A DNA stretch of 64,000 nucleotides from NCBI RefSeq assembly GCF_001661345.1, contig NW_017962920.1, positions 600,489 through 664,488 of the forward strand. The letters are read 5' to 3'. The notes under the pieces are model-generated. The model made no database searches. It had not been told where the DNA came from and worked only from the letters and a program-made list of their open reading frames with translations. Positions 10,347-20,640 of this stretch are shown in pieces (within the stretch, counting starts at the first letter, position 1; every line of letters starts with the position of its first letter). Both the position numbers and the translations under genes were made by a program. This DNA comes from Ascoidea rubescens DSM 1968 (taxonomy: Eukaryota; Ascomycota; Saccharomycetes; Ascoideales; Ascoideaceae).

Positions 10347-11948
10347 TTATTTTATATATTCGCTAACACTTCGAGCTGCCACTTTTCCAAACACAACACA
10401 TTCTAAAAGTGATGATCCACCCAATCTATTGGCTCCATGAACTCCACCACTAACTTCTCCAATGGCATATAATCCCTTCAACACAACTTCATGATTGTTT
10501 GAATCTTCTGTCAAGACCCTTGCATTTGAATCGATTTTGATACCCCCCATTGTAAAATGAACAACTGGCGTTAAATATCCATAATAAATACTAGAATCCA
10601 ATTCTTGAGATAAATCAAATGGTTCATCACTGAAAACTGTTCTACCAAATTCATCCTCTTCAATCCCATTTATATATTTATTAACTTGAATTAAATTCTT
10701 CAAAATCTTATTATTTTCTTTTGAAAATCCTAATTGTTTATTTAATTCTCTTATAGACGATTTAAATAGCAAACCTCTTTTGATGTAAAAATCAAAATTC
10801 ATTTTCATTTTATTATACGATGATTCATTTAAAATTATTAAAACTTTTTTATCAGTTTCTTGGTTGATTCCTATTTGTTCAAAGTTTTTGAAAATTGATT
10901 CTGTGACTTTATCTCTTGTTAATAGCTCATTGCCAAATCTATCGCCTTGAGTATTAAATAGCAATCCGCCTACACCCCTCAAGGCCTCAGCGGCAAGAAT
11001 TTTCCATTTATTTAAAGGATCTTGGATGTCAATAAAACCTGTGGGATGAATTTGAACCTGATCCATATGGATTAATTTTGCACCAACTTTCAAAGCTAAT
11101 TTTTGTCCATCGCCTGTTGTTTGAGCACTGTTGGTTGAGGGCAAAGATAATAGATCCTTTCTATATTGTTTCAATAAGGAATCTTCTGAGTCGAAATCTG
11201 CCGAAAATCCACCAGTAGCCAAAATCACTGGTCCGTAAATCGAGTTGATTTTATTAGAATTTAAATCTAGGTATTTCAAGCCAATGATTTTATTTGTATT
11301 TGTGTTTGTGTTTAAATTCGAATTGGACTCCTTAATTAGCTCAATCACTTTTGAATTTTTTAATATGTTTAAATTATGGTTTGAGTTTATTGAATCAAAA
11401 TTTTCAAGATATTTCTTTAAAGCAGAGATTATTGCAAATCCAGGAGGTAGATTTGAGCCTCTATGAGTTCTTGGATGTGAATGGCCACCCAATTGAGCAA
11501 CATAATTTAATTCAATCTTCAAATCTTTAGATAGCCAGTCAACTGCATTTTTAGAATTTGATGCCAATATATTGATCAAGTCTTTATTTGCTAATGATTT
11601 GGCAGATTTGATTGAATCGTTGATAAAAGAATCGATTGAATCATCGTTGATATTGTGTAAGGTGGTTTGTTGATAGGTTTTAACGCCATTGATACCTGAT
11701 GAAGCCTTTATTGAATTACCACCAAACTGATTTGTTTTCTCTAGTAATGTAACAGAAACCTTTTTTTGTAGCAATTCATAAGTGGCAGTTAAACCAGCTA
11801 AACCAGTCCCAACAACAATTACATGATTTGATCGAGCCATTATTTCTAATTCCTTATTTGAACCTTGATTGTAAAACAAATGATAGACTAATGCTACGAG
11901 TATGAATAGAAATAAGAAATATTTTATAGGAGAAAAAAAGCTTCTCAT
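10347..11948 (-). CDS. OSM1: FAD-dependent fumarate reductase (Osm1/Frd1 type)
   Basis: These soluble flavoproteins reduce fumarate to succinate with reduced flavin and help reoxidise FADH2 under low oxygen; in S. cerevisiae they act in the ER/mitochondria and cytosol. The 533-aa protein has an N-terminal hydrophobic segment (residues 3-26), fitting a signal anchor as in Osm1 rather than cytosolic Frd1. The FAD-binding dinucleotide fold follows (VIVVGTGLAGLTATYELL, GxGxxG). Further motifs are SSGINGVKT, GGHSHPRTHRGSNLPPG, ATGGFSADF, QIHPTGFID, HFTMGGIKID and GANRLGGSSLLECVVFGK. The Thr/Asn repeat NTNTNTN around residue 220 is a small insertion. I found no CTG codon. A TATA-like run lies near 12019-12030. 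Confidence 0.93.
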   Translation of the reverse strand: MRSFFSPIKYFLFLFILVALVYHLFYNQGSNKELEIMARSNHVIVVGTGLAGLTATYELLQKKVSVTLLEKTNQFGGNSIKASSGINGVKTYQQTTLHNINDDSIDSFINDSIKSAKSLANKDLINILASNSKNAVDWLSKDLKIELNYVAQLGGHSHPRTHRGSNLPPGFAIISALKKYLENFDSINSNHNLNILKNSKVIELIKESNSNLNTNTNTNKIIGLKYLDLNSNKINSIYGPVILATGGFSADFDSEDSLLKQYRKDLLSLPSTNSAQTTGDGQKLALKVGAKLIHMDQVQIHPTGFIDIQDPLNKWKILAAEALRGVGGLLFNTQGDRFGNELLTRDKVTESIFKNFEQIGINQETDKKVLIILNESSYNKMKMNFDFYIKRGLLFKSSIRELNKQLGFSKENNKILKNLIQVNKYINGIEEDEFGRTVFSDEPFDLSQELDSSIYYGYLTPVVHFTMGGIKIDSNARVLTEDSNNHEVVLKGLYAIGEVSGGVHGANRLGGSSLLECVVFGKVAARSVSEYIK

Positions 11949-13121
11949 AACCTATTGAAATACAGTAAATATAATAACTTATTTGCGGAAAAACAAAATA
12001 CACCCAAGATATTAAGTGGTATATATATATAAAGCGATAAGTTTGTGATAATAAGAATTCAAGTCGGATTCAAATATTTTAGCCAACATTGCCATTAGAG
12101 TATTGAACCATTCTGGATAAAATATGGGTTTGTAGGAGAATAATTTTCCTTAGTCTTGAACCACATAACCCCATAAATTGTAGGTGCACTTTATCCTACA
12201 AAGAAACACAGGGTAATCACACGATTTGTGCTGATGTTAAAAGAGAATAATTGATTTCTTTAAACACTGTCAAAACTGGGTCTTAAAGATCTTGACTTAA
12301 GCGCAAATTGAATGTCCACAGCTACGGGCCTTTGTTGTAGCGCGTTTAGCCACATCTAAGTACGTTCAGTTGAATAGAACCCGTGTTGGTGACTATAAAC
12401 ACAATGATGGTACTTACATGGTGTTAAGTGTGTATGCATTATGGATCCATTGTAATAGTTCTCTTTCTTATTATATTGTTGATGAGAAGGCTAATAAGGT
12501 GAAGAACGAGAATAAATGAACTGCTTAATACTCAGCAAATATACTCTTGTTTGTTTTATCATTATTTAGAACCTGGCTTGGAAAAGTTATTCTTTTTACG
12601 ATAAAGAACAGCACCAGATCTTTTTCTGGAGGCTCGATTACTACAGAAATCAACTTCTACCATTACCAATTTTCGTTGCATATTTGAAATGAATTATGCA
12701 TGCTCGTTTATTGTTCATCTATTTCGGATGAGAACAATTGAAGAGGGATAATGAAAATGAAAATAAAAATAAGTTACAGTTTTTATTAAAAGTGAGTAGA
12801 CTACTGTGATATTATAATTTTGTAAGAAAACCGATATAAAAGTAACATTGTAATAGAGTATAACTATGTTCATAACCCTAAAATTAGAGAATAAAGAATT
12901 ATTTAAACGATAAATTAATGAGCTGGCAGAATAATATGTTTACGAATTAATAGATTGATCAATTGGTAATGAAATATTAGTTATAATAGGGAAATCTGAG
13001 AATAAATAAATCTTACCTTGGTTCGAATTTAAAAGTAATTTTTATTTTCATTATTATTATTATGTTTTATTATTATATTATTTTTATTTTTATTTTTTTT
13101 TTTTGATATAATAAAATTAAA
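11949..13121. other. Intergenic region with possible coding relics
   Basis: No ATG-initiated gene of convincing length is seen. Two stretches look more protein-like than their surroundings: an open frame on the plus strand (12301-12519) without an early Met, and a 39-codon frame on the minus strand (about 12566-12685). Neither is recognised. The region from 12690 to 13120 is AT-rich without features. The upstream half is the promoter of the fumarate reductase gene. Confidence 0.3.
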
Positions 13122-13712
13122 CTAGGAAAACTCTTGAGCTTTACCACCCATTAATAAACCAACAATTAAACCAAACAATCCAAGAACACTGCCGAAAATT
13201 TCAATAACTAAAATTTTGACGAATAATGCACTGTCGGAAGCATCTGCAATTGCAGCATTTGAACCAGTGATTCCAACACAGATACCGCATAAAAGATTAC
13301 TTAACCCAACTGTGATTCCTCCCCAAAATAAGGCAAATCCAGTATACAAATTTTCCTTTGTGTAAATTTCCGATTCACTAACGCTTGTTAATTTAGAAGT
13401 GTAAACAATTGCCATGATTAAACCGTATATGGCAACAACCTCACAAAAGATAATGGATATTAAATTTTTTGTTGTAATTCTGGGGCATTTTACACCAGCA
13501 CCAATTATGGTTGATCCTGTTATAAATATACCCCAAGCTGCACCGATCACAGAGAACCCTATACATGCTGTTATACCCAAGTTGGCCCACATATATGGTG
13601 AAACTGATTCTAAAAACTTTCCAAAATTAAACTGTTCACCAGAACCAGTAAATAACATATATCCACCAATAGTGAGTAGACCCAAGAGTGAGGCATATCC
13701 AGTCAATCCCAT
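13122..13712 (-). CDS. VMA16: V-type ATPase proteolipid subunit c''
   Basis: Subunit c'' is part of the proton-carrying ring of the vacuolar H+-ATPase V0 sector. The 196-aa product has five hydrophobic helices. The conserved start of helix 2 reads [20 protein letters not shown], and the proton-carrying glutamate is E91 in [15 protein letters not shown], the equivalent of S. cerevisiae E108. Helices 4 and 5 ([20 protein letters not shown] and [20 protein letters not shown]) are typical of the family. It is about 17 residues shorter at the N-terminus than the S. cerevisiae protein. It is divergent from the PMP3-type gene, with about 560 bp of shared promoter DNA. Confidence 0.96.
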   Translation of the reverse strand: MGLTGYASLLGLLTIGGYMLFTGSGEQFNFGKFLESVSPYMWANLGITACIGFSVIGAAWGIFITGSTIIGAGVKCPRITTKNLISIIFCEVVAIYGLIMAIVYTSKLTSVSESEIYTKENLYTGFALFWGGITVGLSNLLCGICVGITGSNAAIADASDSALFVKILVIEIFGSVLGLFGLIVGLLMGGKAQEFS

Positions 13713-14269
13713 TTTAAAGTATTATAAACAGATATTTACTTAGTGTGCTGGTCGTTTGAAGAGTTGTTTAGTATAATATAATCAGAGATTTGTGAGCAAT
13801 ACGAGGTTAATGTGTGGTCTTCTCTATCAAACATGAATTCAATCATCAGTTAGCAGCCAAATACTCAGAATACCAAAAGTCAAATTGTTGAAAAACAGCC
13901 CTCGGAAGACACTTTTGGGTCAGGTGTATCCAGTTGAAAGAAGATATTCAGACCGGTTGAGTGTAAAGCATTATCACGCGCACAGCTGCAGGATTTGAGT
14001 CGACGGAAACAGTTTTGCCGTGGCCTATTCCGTTGCAGCCAACGGAAAACGAACAACAGAAACCGCTGAAAGGTTTCCCTTTGTGGTTCCGACCAGCTCC
14101 TTCGGAATTTTCGCATCGGTGAGAGAGAAAAGCGTTTGCATATCCATCTCCTATTTAAGCTTGGGAGGTTGAGTCTTATTTTTCTTCCTGCACTTCTTTT
14201 CTCTTCAGCTGGATCTATTTCGTGCTCATCATAAACAAAAGCTCTTATTGAAATAAAGCTATCTTCACC
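13713..14269. promoter_or_regulatory. Divergent promoter region VMA16 / PMP3-type gene
   Basis: It contains a GC-rich patch at about 13900-14110. A TATTTAA box at 14152-14158 lies about 110 bp upstream of the PMP3-type ATG. A stretch of pyrimidine-rich sequence (14180-14220) precedes the start codon, as is common in highly expressed yeast genes. No other gene is visible. Confidence 0.4.
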
Positions 14270-14520
14270 ATGGATTCATCCAAAGTTATTTCTATTGTCT
14301 TGGGTATGTACAGCACAGCTGGTAATGCGAATCTGCCGGGTCTCTCTTGCTCAAACCAATCCATTATACTAACCAGTTTTCTATAGCAATATTGTTGCCC
14401 CCATTATCTGTTTATTTGCAAAGAGATTGCGGCAGGGACTTGTTGATCAATGTTCTTCTTTGTTGTTTTGTTTGGTTCCCAGGTATTCTTCACGCTCTAT
14501 ATATCACCTTTACAAATTAA
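14270..14520 (+). CDS. PMP3: PMP3/SNA-family small hydrophobic membrane peptide, two exons
   Basis: The family (UPF0057, stress-induced hydrophobic peptides) comprises small plasma-membrane proteolipids that affect membrane potential and salt tolerance. The gene is interrupted: exon 1 is 14270-14303, the intron 14304-14386 and exon 2 14387-14520. The spliced product is 55 aa, the usual family length, beginning MDSSKVISIVLAILLPPLSV and containing the hallmark WFPGILHALYI. There are two membrane segments. In S. cerevisiae Pmp3 the matching motifs are LFLPPVAVF and WFPGMLYALYI. The splice removes an 83-nt intron inside an Ala codon (G|CA). A TATTTAA box lies about 110 bp upstream. The Cys pair in the second helix (LLCCFVWF) is unusual compared with Pmp3. 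SNA2/SNA3 paralogues are alternatives, but the length fits PMP3 best. Confidence 0.92.
14304..14386 (+). other. Spliceosomal intron in the PMP3-type gene
   Basis: The 83-nt intron has donor GTATGT, branch-point heptamer TACTAAC at 14367-14373 and acceptor CTATAG, with 14 nt from branch A to the acceptor. Removing it restores a full-length family protein. Confidence 0.93.
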
Positions 14521-15069
14521 ATAAAACTTAGTTGATGAGTTGCACCATGACTGGTAGACACTCTGTTTAGAACATTGACACTATATTCTTTTTTTTTTGT
14601 TGTTCAATCTTGCCCTTCGCTGTTTTTTGATTTAAATACACTCAATTTCTTGTTTCTGGTGGTACTCCCTTTTTTTGCTGTTTTCTGGCCTCTGTTGTTT
14701 TTGTTTTAGATTATTTCTCTAATCACCCTCTGTTTTTTCGTTCTTTCTATCTCTTGTAGCACTTATAAAGCAATTTGATCATCTTCTGTAAACGCAGGTC
14801 TGGCGTCATGTTGCATATTATTACGATATAAAGCATTTGACCCGTCCTAGTGGAACCGGCCGTCAACCTTTTGTCCTCAAACCAACATCAAACACAACAT
14901 CAAATACAACATCAAACGAAACGACAATATAACTGGAATCACCACTGATAAACTATTACCAATTGCTAGCTCTCATCGTACTTCTTGATTCGAACTCAAC
15001 TTCATTAATGCTGCTTGCGAAGTAGACAGTTTCTTATAGTTTATTTTATTCTATTAGTTGCTTCTCTTG
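14521..15069. other. Upstream region of the FIG4-type gene
   Basis: T-rich 3' flank of the PMP3-type gene, then the putative FIG4 promoter. GTGGAACCGGCCGTCAACC near 14850 is the only GC-rich element. A CAACATCAAA/CAACATCAAAT-type short repeat lies at about 14884-14920. No gene seen. Confidence 0.35.
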
Positions 15070-18000
15070 ATGTCGATAAATTCAGATTTAAGGTCTTCAA
15101 ATTACAATTTGAGCTTTCAACATAACCAAAATCAGTTCTCAAACCAGTATGGCTTTTTCAATAACACCTTGACTTCAATTAGCGACTTGAATCAGTACCA
15201 AAATGAATACCAGACTATATACTCCAACCAGAACCCAAACTCAAATCAGAACCAAAACCAGAATCAAAACATGAATCAAAACATGAATCAAAACCAATTT
15301 AATTTCAAACAGCAAAATGTGGCGTTTCCAATAAATTTCAAGTCAAGAAAAATATTACTACAAAAATTCACAATTTACGAAACAAATGACAAGTTTTTCA
15401 TTATTGGAAGTAATAATAGAGAAACAATGTTTAGAATCTTAGAAATCGATTTAACTGGCCCAATTGATGAACTCAATATAATGGAGAGTAACTATTTTTT
15501 TACTCGAAAACAAATGATTCAAATTTTATCCTCATTGGAAGAAAATGATAATAACTCAAATTATTTTATGAATTTTAATGATGACACTTTTAATATTTAT
15601 AACAATAATAATAACAATAACACCAATAAGGATGCTAATAAGGATAACAATCAAAACAATAGTAATAAAAACGATAGCAATAATAATAATAACAATAAAG
15701 AGAATAATAAAGAGAATAATAATAAAGAGAATAAAGACAATGATGGTTTATTTACGGACTCGAATAATAAAAACGATTTCAATAATATAAATCCAATTAA
15801 AAGTAATCATTCAAATGCTGATTCTAATATGAATGTACACAATTATCCGGATTTCACTTCCGATTTTATTGATGATAACCATTCAACAAATTCAAATTCA
15901 ACTCAAAATAGAAGAAACTCAGCTTCTAATTCCAAATCAGCGGATAATTTAGGTCCTAATGCTCCCAAAAAAAAGGGGTTTTTAATTAAAAAATTATCTG
16001 GTTATGGTTTACTTGGGTTTATCAAGTTTACCAAAAATTACTATCTCCACGTAATCACTGAAAGATCAAAAATTGGTGTTTTAGGAGGTCATTTTATTTA
16101 TAAAATCGACAATACTGAATTAATTCCCTTGGTTTCCTCGGAAAAAAATTTGTTTTTAAAATCAAAATTTGATAACAATGAGGATAAAAAAACATTTGAA
16201 GACGAAATAAAATTTTTACAAATTTTCAAAAATTTCAATTTAAATTCAAATTTTTATTTCAGTTATACGTATGACTTGACTAATACTTTACAGCACAATT
16301 TTATAAACGAAAAATTAAAGGCCTTCAACTATAATTTTAATTATAATTTTAATGATACCTTTAACTATCAATACAATTATGAATTTGATGATTTTAATTA
16401 CTACAACTATGATTTTGAATACAACAATGACAAAAATATAAATAATAATATCAACAATAATATAAACGATCAAGAACTAGAAAATTTCATTGATCGACTT
16501 AAATTTAAGCATATCGTTTCGGCATCAAATATCAATAAAAATTTGATTTTATCTAGTTCTACTTCGAATCTTAATAGCAATCAAAATCACGTTTCTAATG
16601 ATATAAATCAAACAGGAAATACCGAAAACGACAATAAAAATAATCTCAACAATACTAAAAATAATCCCAACAATACAAATAAATCTCAAACCAACAATAC
16701 CAATGATAATGATAATGAAGATGATTTTATGGGTCAATATAACGAAATGTTTGTATGGAATGCTTCGCTTCTAAAACCAATTATAAAAATATATAATCGC
16801 ACTTTTGATTGGTTTCAACCTATTATTTATGGGTTTTTCAATCAGTCAAATATCTCAATTTTAAATAAAAGACACTATGTCACAATAATTGCTCGAAGAT
16901 CTCATCACTTTGCGGGTGCAAGATTTCTCAAAAGAGGTGTGAATGATAAAGGCCATGTTGCCAATGAAATTGAAACAGAACAAATTGTTTCAAATATGTT
17001 AACCACCTCATTCAATGATAACTCCAAGGGATTTTATATGAACCCAAACTATACATCATTTGTCCAACATCGAGGCAGTATTCCATTGTACTGGTCACAG
17101 GACATTATCTCCACTAAGACAAATCTAAATAAAATTGCAAAACCCCCAATTACAATGAAATTTGTTGATCCATATTATACATCTTCAGCTTTGCATTTTG
17201 ACGATCTATTTAAAAGATATGGTCCCAAAGTACTAATATTAAATCTTATAAAGCAAAAAGAGAAAATGCCTAGAGAATCAAAATTGGGCGATGAGTTTGA
17301 GTCTTGCATTGATTTCTTAAACAAAGATTTATCAGATGAATATAAAATTGATTATGTTGCTTGGGATATGTCAAAGGCATCAAAAGTTGATGATCATGGG
17401 CAGAATGTGCTAGAGTTTTTAGAAAAATATTCAGATAAAGTTTTGAAGCAAACTGGATTTTTTCAAAATGGCTACAAGCTAGATAAAAAAGAACATGATA
17501 ACATCCAAGTTGGAATTTGTAGAACAAATTGTGTTGATTGTTTGGATAGGACAAACGCTGCTCAATTTGTAATTGCTAAAAAGGCTTTGGGTTATCAATT
17601 GAAATCCTTAGGTATTATTGAAAATGTGTACTTGGAATATGATTCTGATGCTGTGAATTTGTTAACGAGCATTTATCATGATCATGGAAATGTCATTGCT
17701 CTACAATACGGTGGGTCAAATTTGGTGAATACAATGGAAACTTATAGAAAAATCAATCAATGGTCTTCAAAGAAAAACGATTTAATTGAAGGTGTTAAAA
17801 GATTTTATTCTAATTCATTTATTGATTCTACAAGACAGGACACAATTAATTTGTTTTTAGGAAATTATACATTTGAAAAACTAGGTAGGAAAATTTATCT
17901 TTGGGATTTAACCAATGACTACTTTTTGCACAACAACTACTATCTTGATTTTCTTAATATAAGGGATAAGAAAATAAATATCAATAATTCTAATTCTGTG

Positions 18001-20640
18001 ATAACAAACAAGATCTCGTATAATTACTGGTGGAACTTTAAGAATATTCTTTATTGGGAGAATTTAAAATATCCACCAATAAGTTATTTTAGTGATGAAG
18101 AATTGGCAGATATGGATAAAATAAACCAGAGAATTATTGAAATCTTAAGTAATTTAACTATCTCTACCACTGGCGAAGTTTTGAAAACGGCAAACTCATT
18201 GTCACTTAAAACTCCAAAACACACTAAAGTGTATGATTTTGATGATACGGCTTCATTATTTTCCAACCTAACTATAAAAACAAGCAATAGCAGTTTTAGA
18301 AGCGAAGTTCATAGCAAAATAATTATGTTTTTGAATGACACAATTCTGAGATTGAAAAGTGAAATTACAGAAATTGATTCCCAAATCGATCTAGTGACTA
18401 AATACATACAGGAGAATTACTATATTGAGAAATTGATTTCATACCCTAATGTCAGCTTAGATAGCTATTGGAATGAGTATTATGTTCCAAAAGAACTCAC
18501 AAGCTTCAAATCGTTATTTGAGTTTAACATGAGAAGTTCGTTACCACTAAATGTTGAGAAAAACCACCAAGAATTTTTGAAAGGAAACTATGAGAATAAC
18601 TTGAATACATCAAATATTATAAATCGCACAACTAATGAATCCAGCAGGTGTGACGTCTTACCAAATGAGTTTCAGTCAATAGATAGTAATTTCAAGTCGA
18701 AAGTTAAAGCTGAGGATATTTATAAGATTTATTATAAAAATCCGTTTGAATCTAGAAAGCCAGGAACAATCAATCAGAAATTCAAGGAATTTTATGAAAA
18801 TAAACACAATAAACAGTGTGAAAAAAATTTATTTAATCAGAAATCAAAGTTACTCATAGGATTACTGGGAGATTTAGAAGACAAAGAGGTGAAGGATGTT
18901 ATTACCGAAGAGATTTTGAATGAAAAAAATGAGATTGCATTGACACAAGCTCAGCTAGATAGTTTGGTAAAAGTTAACAAAGAGTTGTGCCTAATATTGT
19001 TCAATAATGTAGATAGAAATGATGAAGAATCATTATATCTAGAAAATGATGTTTCTGATGTCATAATGAACCAACAAAAGAATGAAGAAAGTTTGGATGA
19101 ATATGAGCTTGAACAAAATATATATTTTAATTTGGATACCAACTATAGTTATTTGATTTATTCTAATAATACAGATAAATCGAATTCAAATTACCACCAC
19201 TATAAATATCATTATTTCAATTATGATGAAAACTACATTGATATTTTTGAAAACAATTCTGTGATAACAAAAGAGTGGTTAATTAATCTTAACAGGCGGT
19301 TGAAAAAATATCAAAAACAGGTGCATGAAATATTTGATGCGGAATCTAAACTATTCAATCAAAAAAGTTTAGAAATAGAGAAGGAATCGGGAAAAGAAGT
19401 TGATGACAATGATGAGGACAATGAAGATGGGAGCACAGGAGTGTTTCTGCTGACTCGAAATAAGAAAAAAAGCAATAAAAAGGGCTTTACTAGAAACTTT
19501 CGTAGAAGCAAGTCAAAGGAGAAACCTGATAACCAAGTAGAAAATGAAGAACAAATTAAAAAAGCGTTGATTGATAAGCAAAAAAAACTTAAAGAAGATG
19601 AAGAAAAAGACCGAAAATTTCGGGATTTTTTATATGAGAAATATAAAGTTATGCCCAAAATCTCATTAAAACGGCTAATTTATTACAATGACATTGTTTG
19701 CTTTAATAAGAATCTATCTAAATTTTTGTTAAATAAGCATGAAGAAAAGCAGAAATACCATAGTTATAATAATTACAGCTTTGCTTATAATCGTAATTAT
19801 GATTGGAACGGACATGATTATGGAGATACAGAAAAATATTCAGATGATTCACTTGATAACAGTATTATAAATCATAATGAAAACGGATGTTTGCGATTTG
19901 ATTCAACAGATGATGAGTATGCGGACTATGATTCGTATAACTTTTATCCGGAAACTACATTCAAGTATGAGGATAGCTATGGATGTTTTAATAATGAAGA
20001 AGATTTAGATTTGTTAATTGTTCACCGAAGAAACATTTTTGATAATGAGAGTGTTAACACAACCAATTATTACGAAAGAGACGGTCGTACTGATAATGGA
20101 AGGGAAGCGAGGTACGAAGAATATGAATGCGATTTTAACTACGATGGAACGACTTATGATGAAGCGTATGATATTGAATTTAATGACGAGTACAATTTTT
20201 CATCTGGACATTACGGCAGACCTATGATTCATGATGAATACTTTAAGATACTCAAACCAGACGACGAAAGCAATAATAATCGAGATAAAGACAATTTCCG
20301 AAGTGAAAAAGGGACTATCGACGAAAGCATAGAAGACAAGAAAAGCGTCAAAACTGACACAGGAAAATACAGCACATTCAAGAATAAAAACTTGTATTTA
20401 TGGAAGAAAATTGACAACTTGAATTATGGGGGCAAAACAAATAAAAATGGAATGGAAAATGGAAATCTAAAACCAAAAGATGGCACAAGTGACGATAATA
20501 AGAAACATGCAGATGCTGATCTTAATACTGACGAGGATTATGACAGTGATTACAACAATTACAATGATCTTGATGAATTTGATGAGGACGTCATGAAGTT
20601 GTACCAATTAGGAATCTACCAAGGGGACGTTGAACATTGA
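15070..20640 (+). CDS. FIG4: FIG4-type SAC-domain phosphoinositide phosphatase, greatly expanded
   Basis: Fig4 dephosphorylates PI(3,5)P2 and forms a complex with the kinase Fab1 and the scaffold Vac14 on the vacuole. The SAC catalytic motif CX5R(T/S) is RTNCVDCLDRTNAAQF, with C821 and R827 when counted from the ATG at 15070. Other Fig4 hallmarks are GVNDKGHVANEIETEQIV, SFVQHRGSIPLYWSQD and GYGLLGFIKFTKNYYLHVIT. The 1856 aa are about twice the S. cerevisiae protein (879 aa). The excess lies in Asn-rich inserts at about 45-85, 165-300 and 440-550, and in a very long acidic, Tyr/Asp/Asn-rich C-terminal region after about 1100. The frame also opens at an upstream TTG (15058), but the ATG is preferred. 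There is no sign of frameshift, so the expansion appears genuine. Several CTG codons occur, all outside the conserved SAC core. Confidence 0.93.
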   Translation: MSINSDLRSSNYNLSFQHNQNQFSNQYGFFNNTLTSISDLNQYQNEYQTIYSNQNPNSNQNQNQNQNMNQNMNQNQFNFKQQNVAFPINFKSRKILLQKFTIYETNDKFFIIGSNNRETMFRILEIDLTGPIDELNIMESNYFFTRKQMIQILSSLEENDNNSNYFMNFNDDTFNIYNNNNNNNTNKDANKDNNQNNSNKNDSNNNNNNKENNKENNNKENKDNDGLFTDSNNKNDFNNINPIKSNHSNADSNMNVHNYPDFTSDFIDDNHSTNSNSTQNRRNSASNSKSADNLGPNAPKKKGFLIKKLSGYGLLGFIKFTKNYYLHVITERSKIGVLGGHFIYKIDNTELIPLVSSEKNLFLKSKFDNNEDKKTFEDEIKFLQIFKNFNLNSNFYFSYTYDLTNTLQHNFINEKLKAFNYNFNYNFNDTFNYQYNYEFDDFNYYNYDFEYNNDKNINNNINNNINDQELENFIDRLKFKHIVSASNINKNLILSSSTSNLNSNQNHVSNDINQTGNTENDNKNNLNNTKNNPNNTNKSQTNNTNDNDNEDDFMGQYNEMFVWNASLLKPIIKIYNRTFDWFQPIIYGFFNQSNISILNKRHYVTIIARRSHHFAGARFLKRGVNDKGHVANEIETEQIVSNMLTTSFNDNSKGFYMNPNYTSFVQHRGSIPLYWSQDIISTKTNLNKIAKPPITMKFVDPYYTSSALHFDDLFKRYGPKVLILNLIKQKEKMPRESKLGDEFESCIDFLNKDLSDEYKIDYVAWDMSKASKVDDHGQNVLEFLEKYSDKVLKQTGFFQNGYKLDKKEHDNIQVGICRTNCVDCLDRTNAAQFVIAKKALGYQLKSLGIIENVYLEYDSDAVNLLTSIYHDHGNVIALQYGGSNLVNTMETYRKINQWSSKKNDLIEGVKRFYSNSFIDSTRQDTINLFLGNYTFEKLGRKIYLWDLTNDYFLHNNYYLDFLNIRDKKININNSNSVITNKISYNYWWNFKNILYWENLKYPPISYFSDEELADMDKINQRIIEILSNLTISTTGEVLKTANSLSLKTPKHTKVYDFDDTASLFSNLTIKTSNSSFRSEVHSKIIMFLNDTILRLKSEITEIDSQIDLVTKYIQENYYIEKLISYPNVSLDSYWNEYYVPKELTSFKSLFEFNMRSSLPLNVEKNHQEFLKGNYENNLNTSNIINRTTNESSRCDVLPNEFQSIDSNFKSKVKAEDIYKIYYKNPFESRKPGTINQKFKEFYENKHNKQCEKNLFNQKSKLLIGLLGDLEDKEVKDVITEEILNEKNEIALTQAQLDSLVKVNKELCLILFNNVDRNDEESLYLENDVSDVIMNQQKNEESLDEYELEQNIYFNLDTNYSYLIYSNNTDKSNSNYHHYKYHYFNYDENYIDIFENNSVITKEWLINLNRRLKKYQKQVHEIFDAESKLFNQKSLEIEKESGKEVDDNDEDNEDGSTGVFLLTRNKKKSNKKGFTRNFRRSKSKEKPDNQVENEEQIKKALIDKQKKLKEDEEKDRKFRDFLYEKYKVMPKISLKRLIYYNDIVCFNKNLSKFLLNKHEEKQKYHSYNNYSFAYNRNYDWNGHDYGDTEKYSDDSLDNSIINHNENGCLRFDSTDDEYADYDSYNFYPETTFKYEDSYGCFNNEEDLDLLIVHRRNIFDNESVNTTNYYERDGRTDNGREARYEEYECDFNYDGTTYDEAYDIEFNDEYNFSSGHYGRPMIHDEYFKILKPDDESNNNRDKDNFRSEKGTIDESIEDKKSVKTDTGKYSTFKNKNLYLWKKIDNLNYGGKTNKNGMENGNLKPKDGTSDDNKKHADADLNTDEDYDSDYNNYNDLDEFDEDVMKLYQLGIYQGDVEH

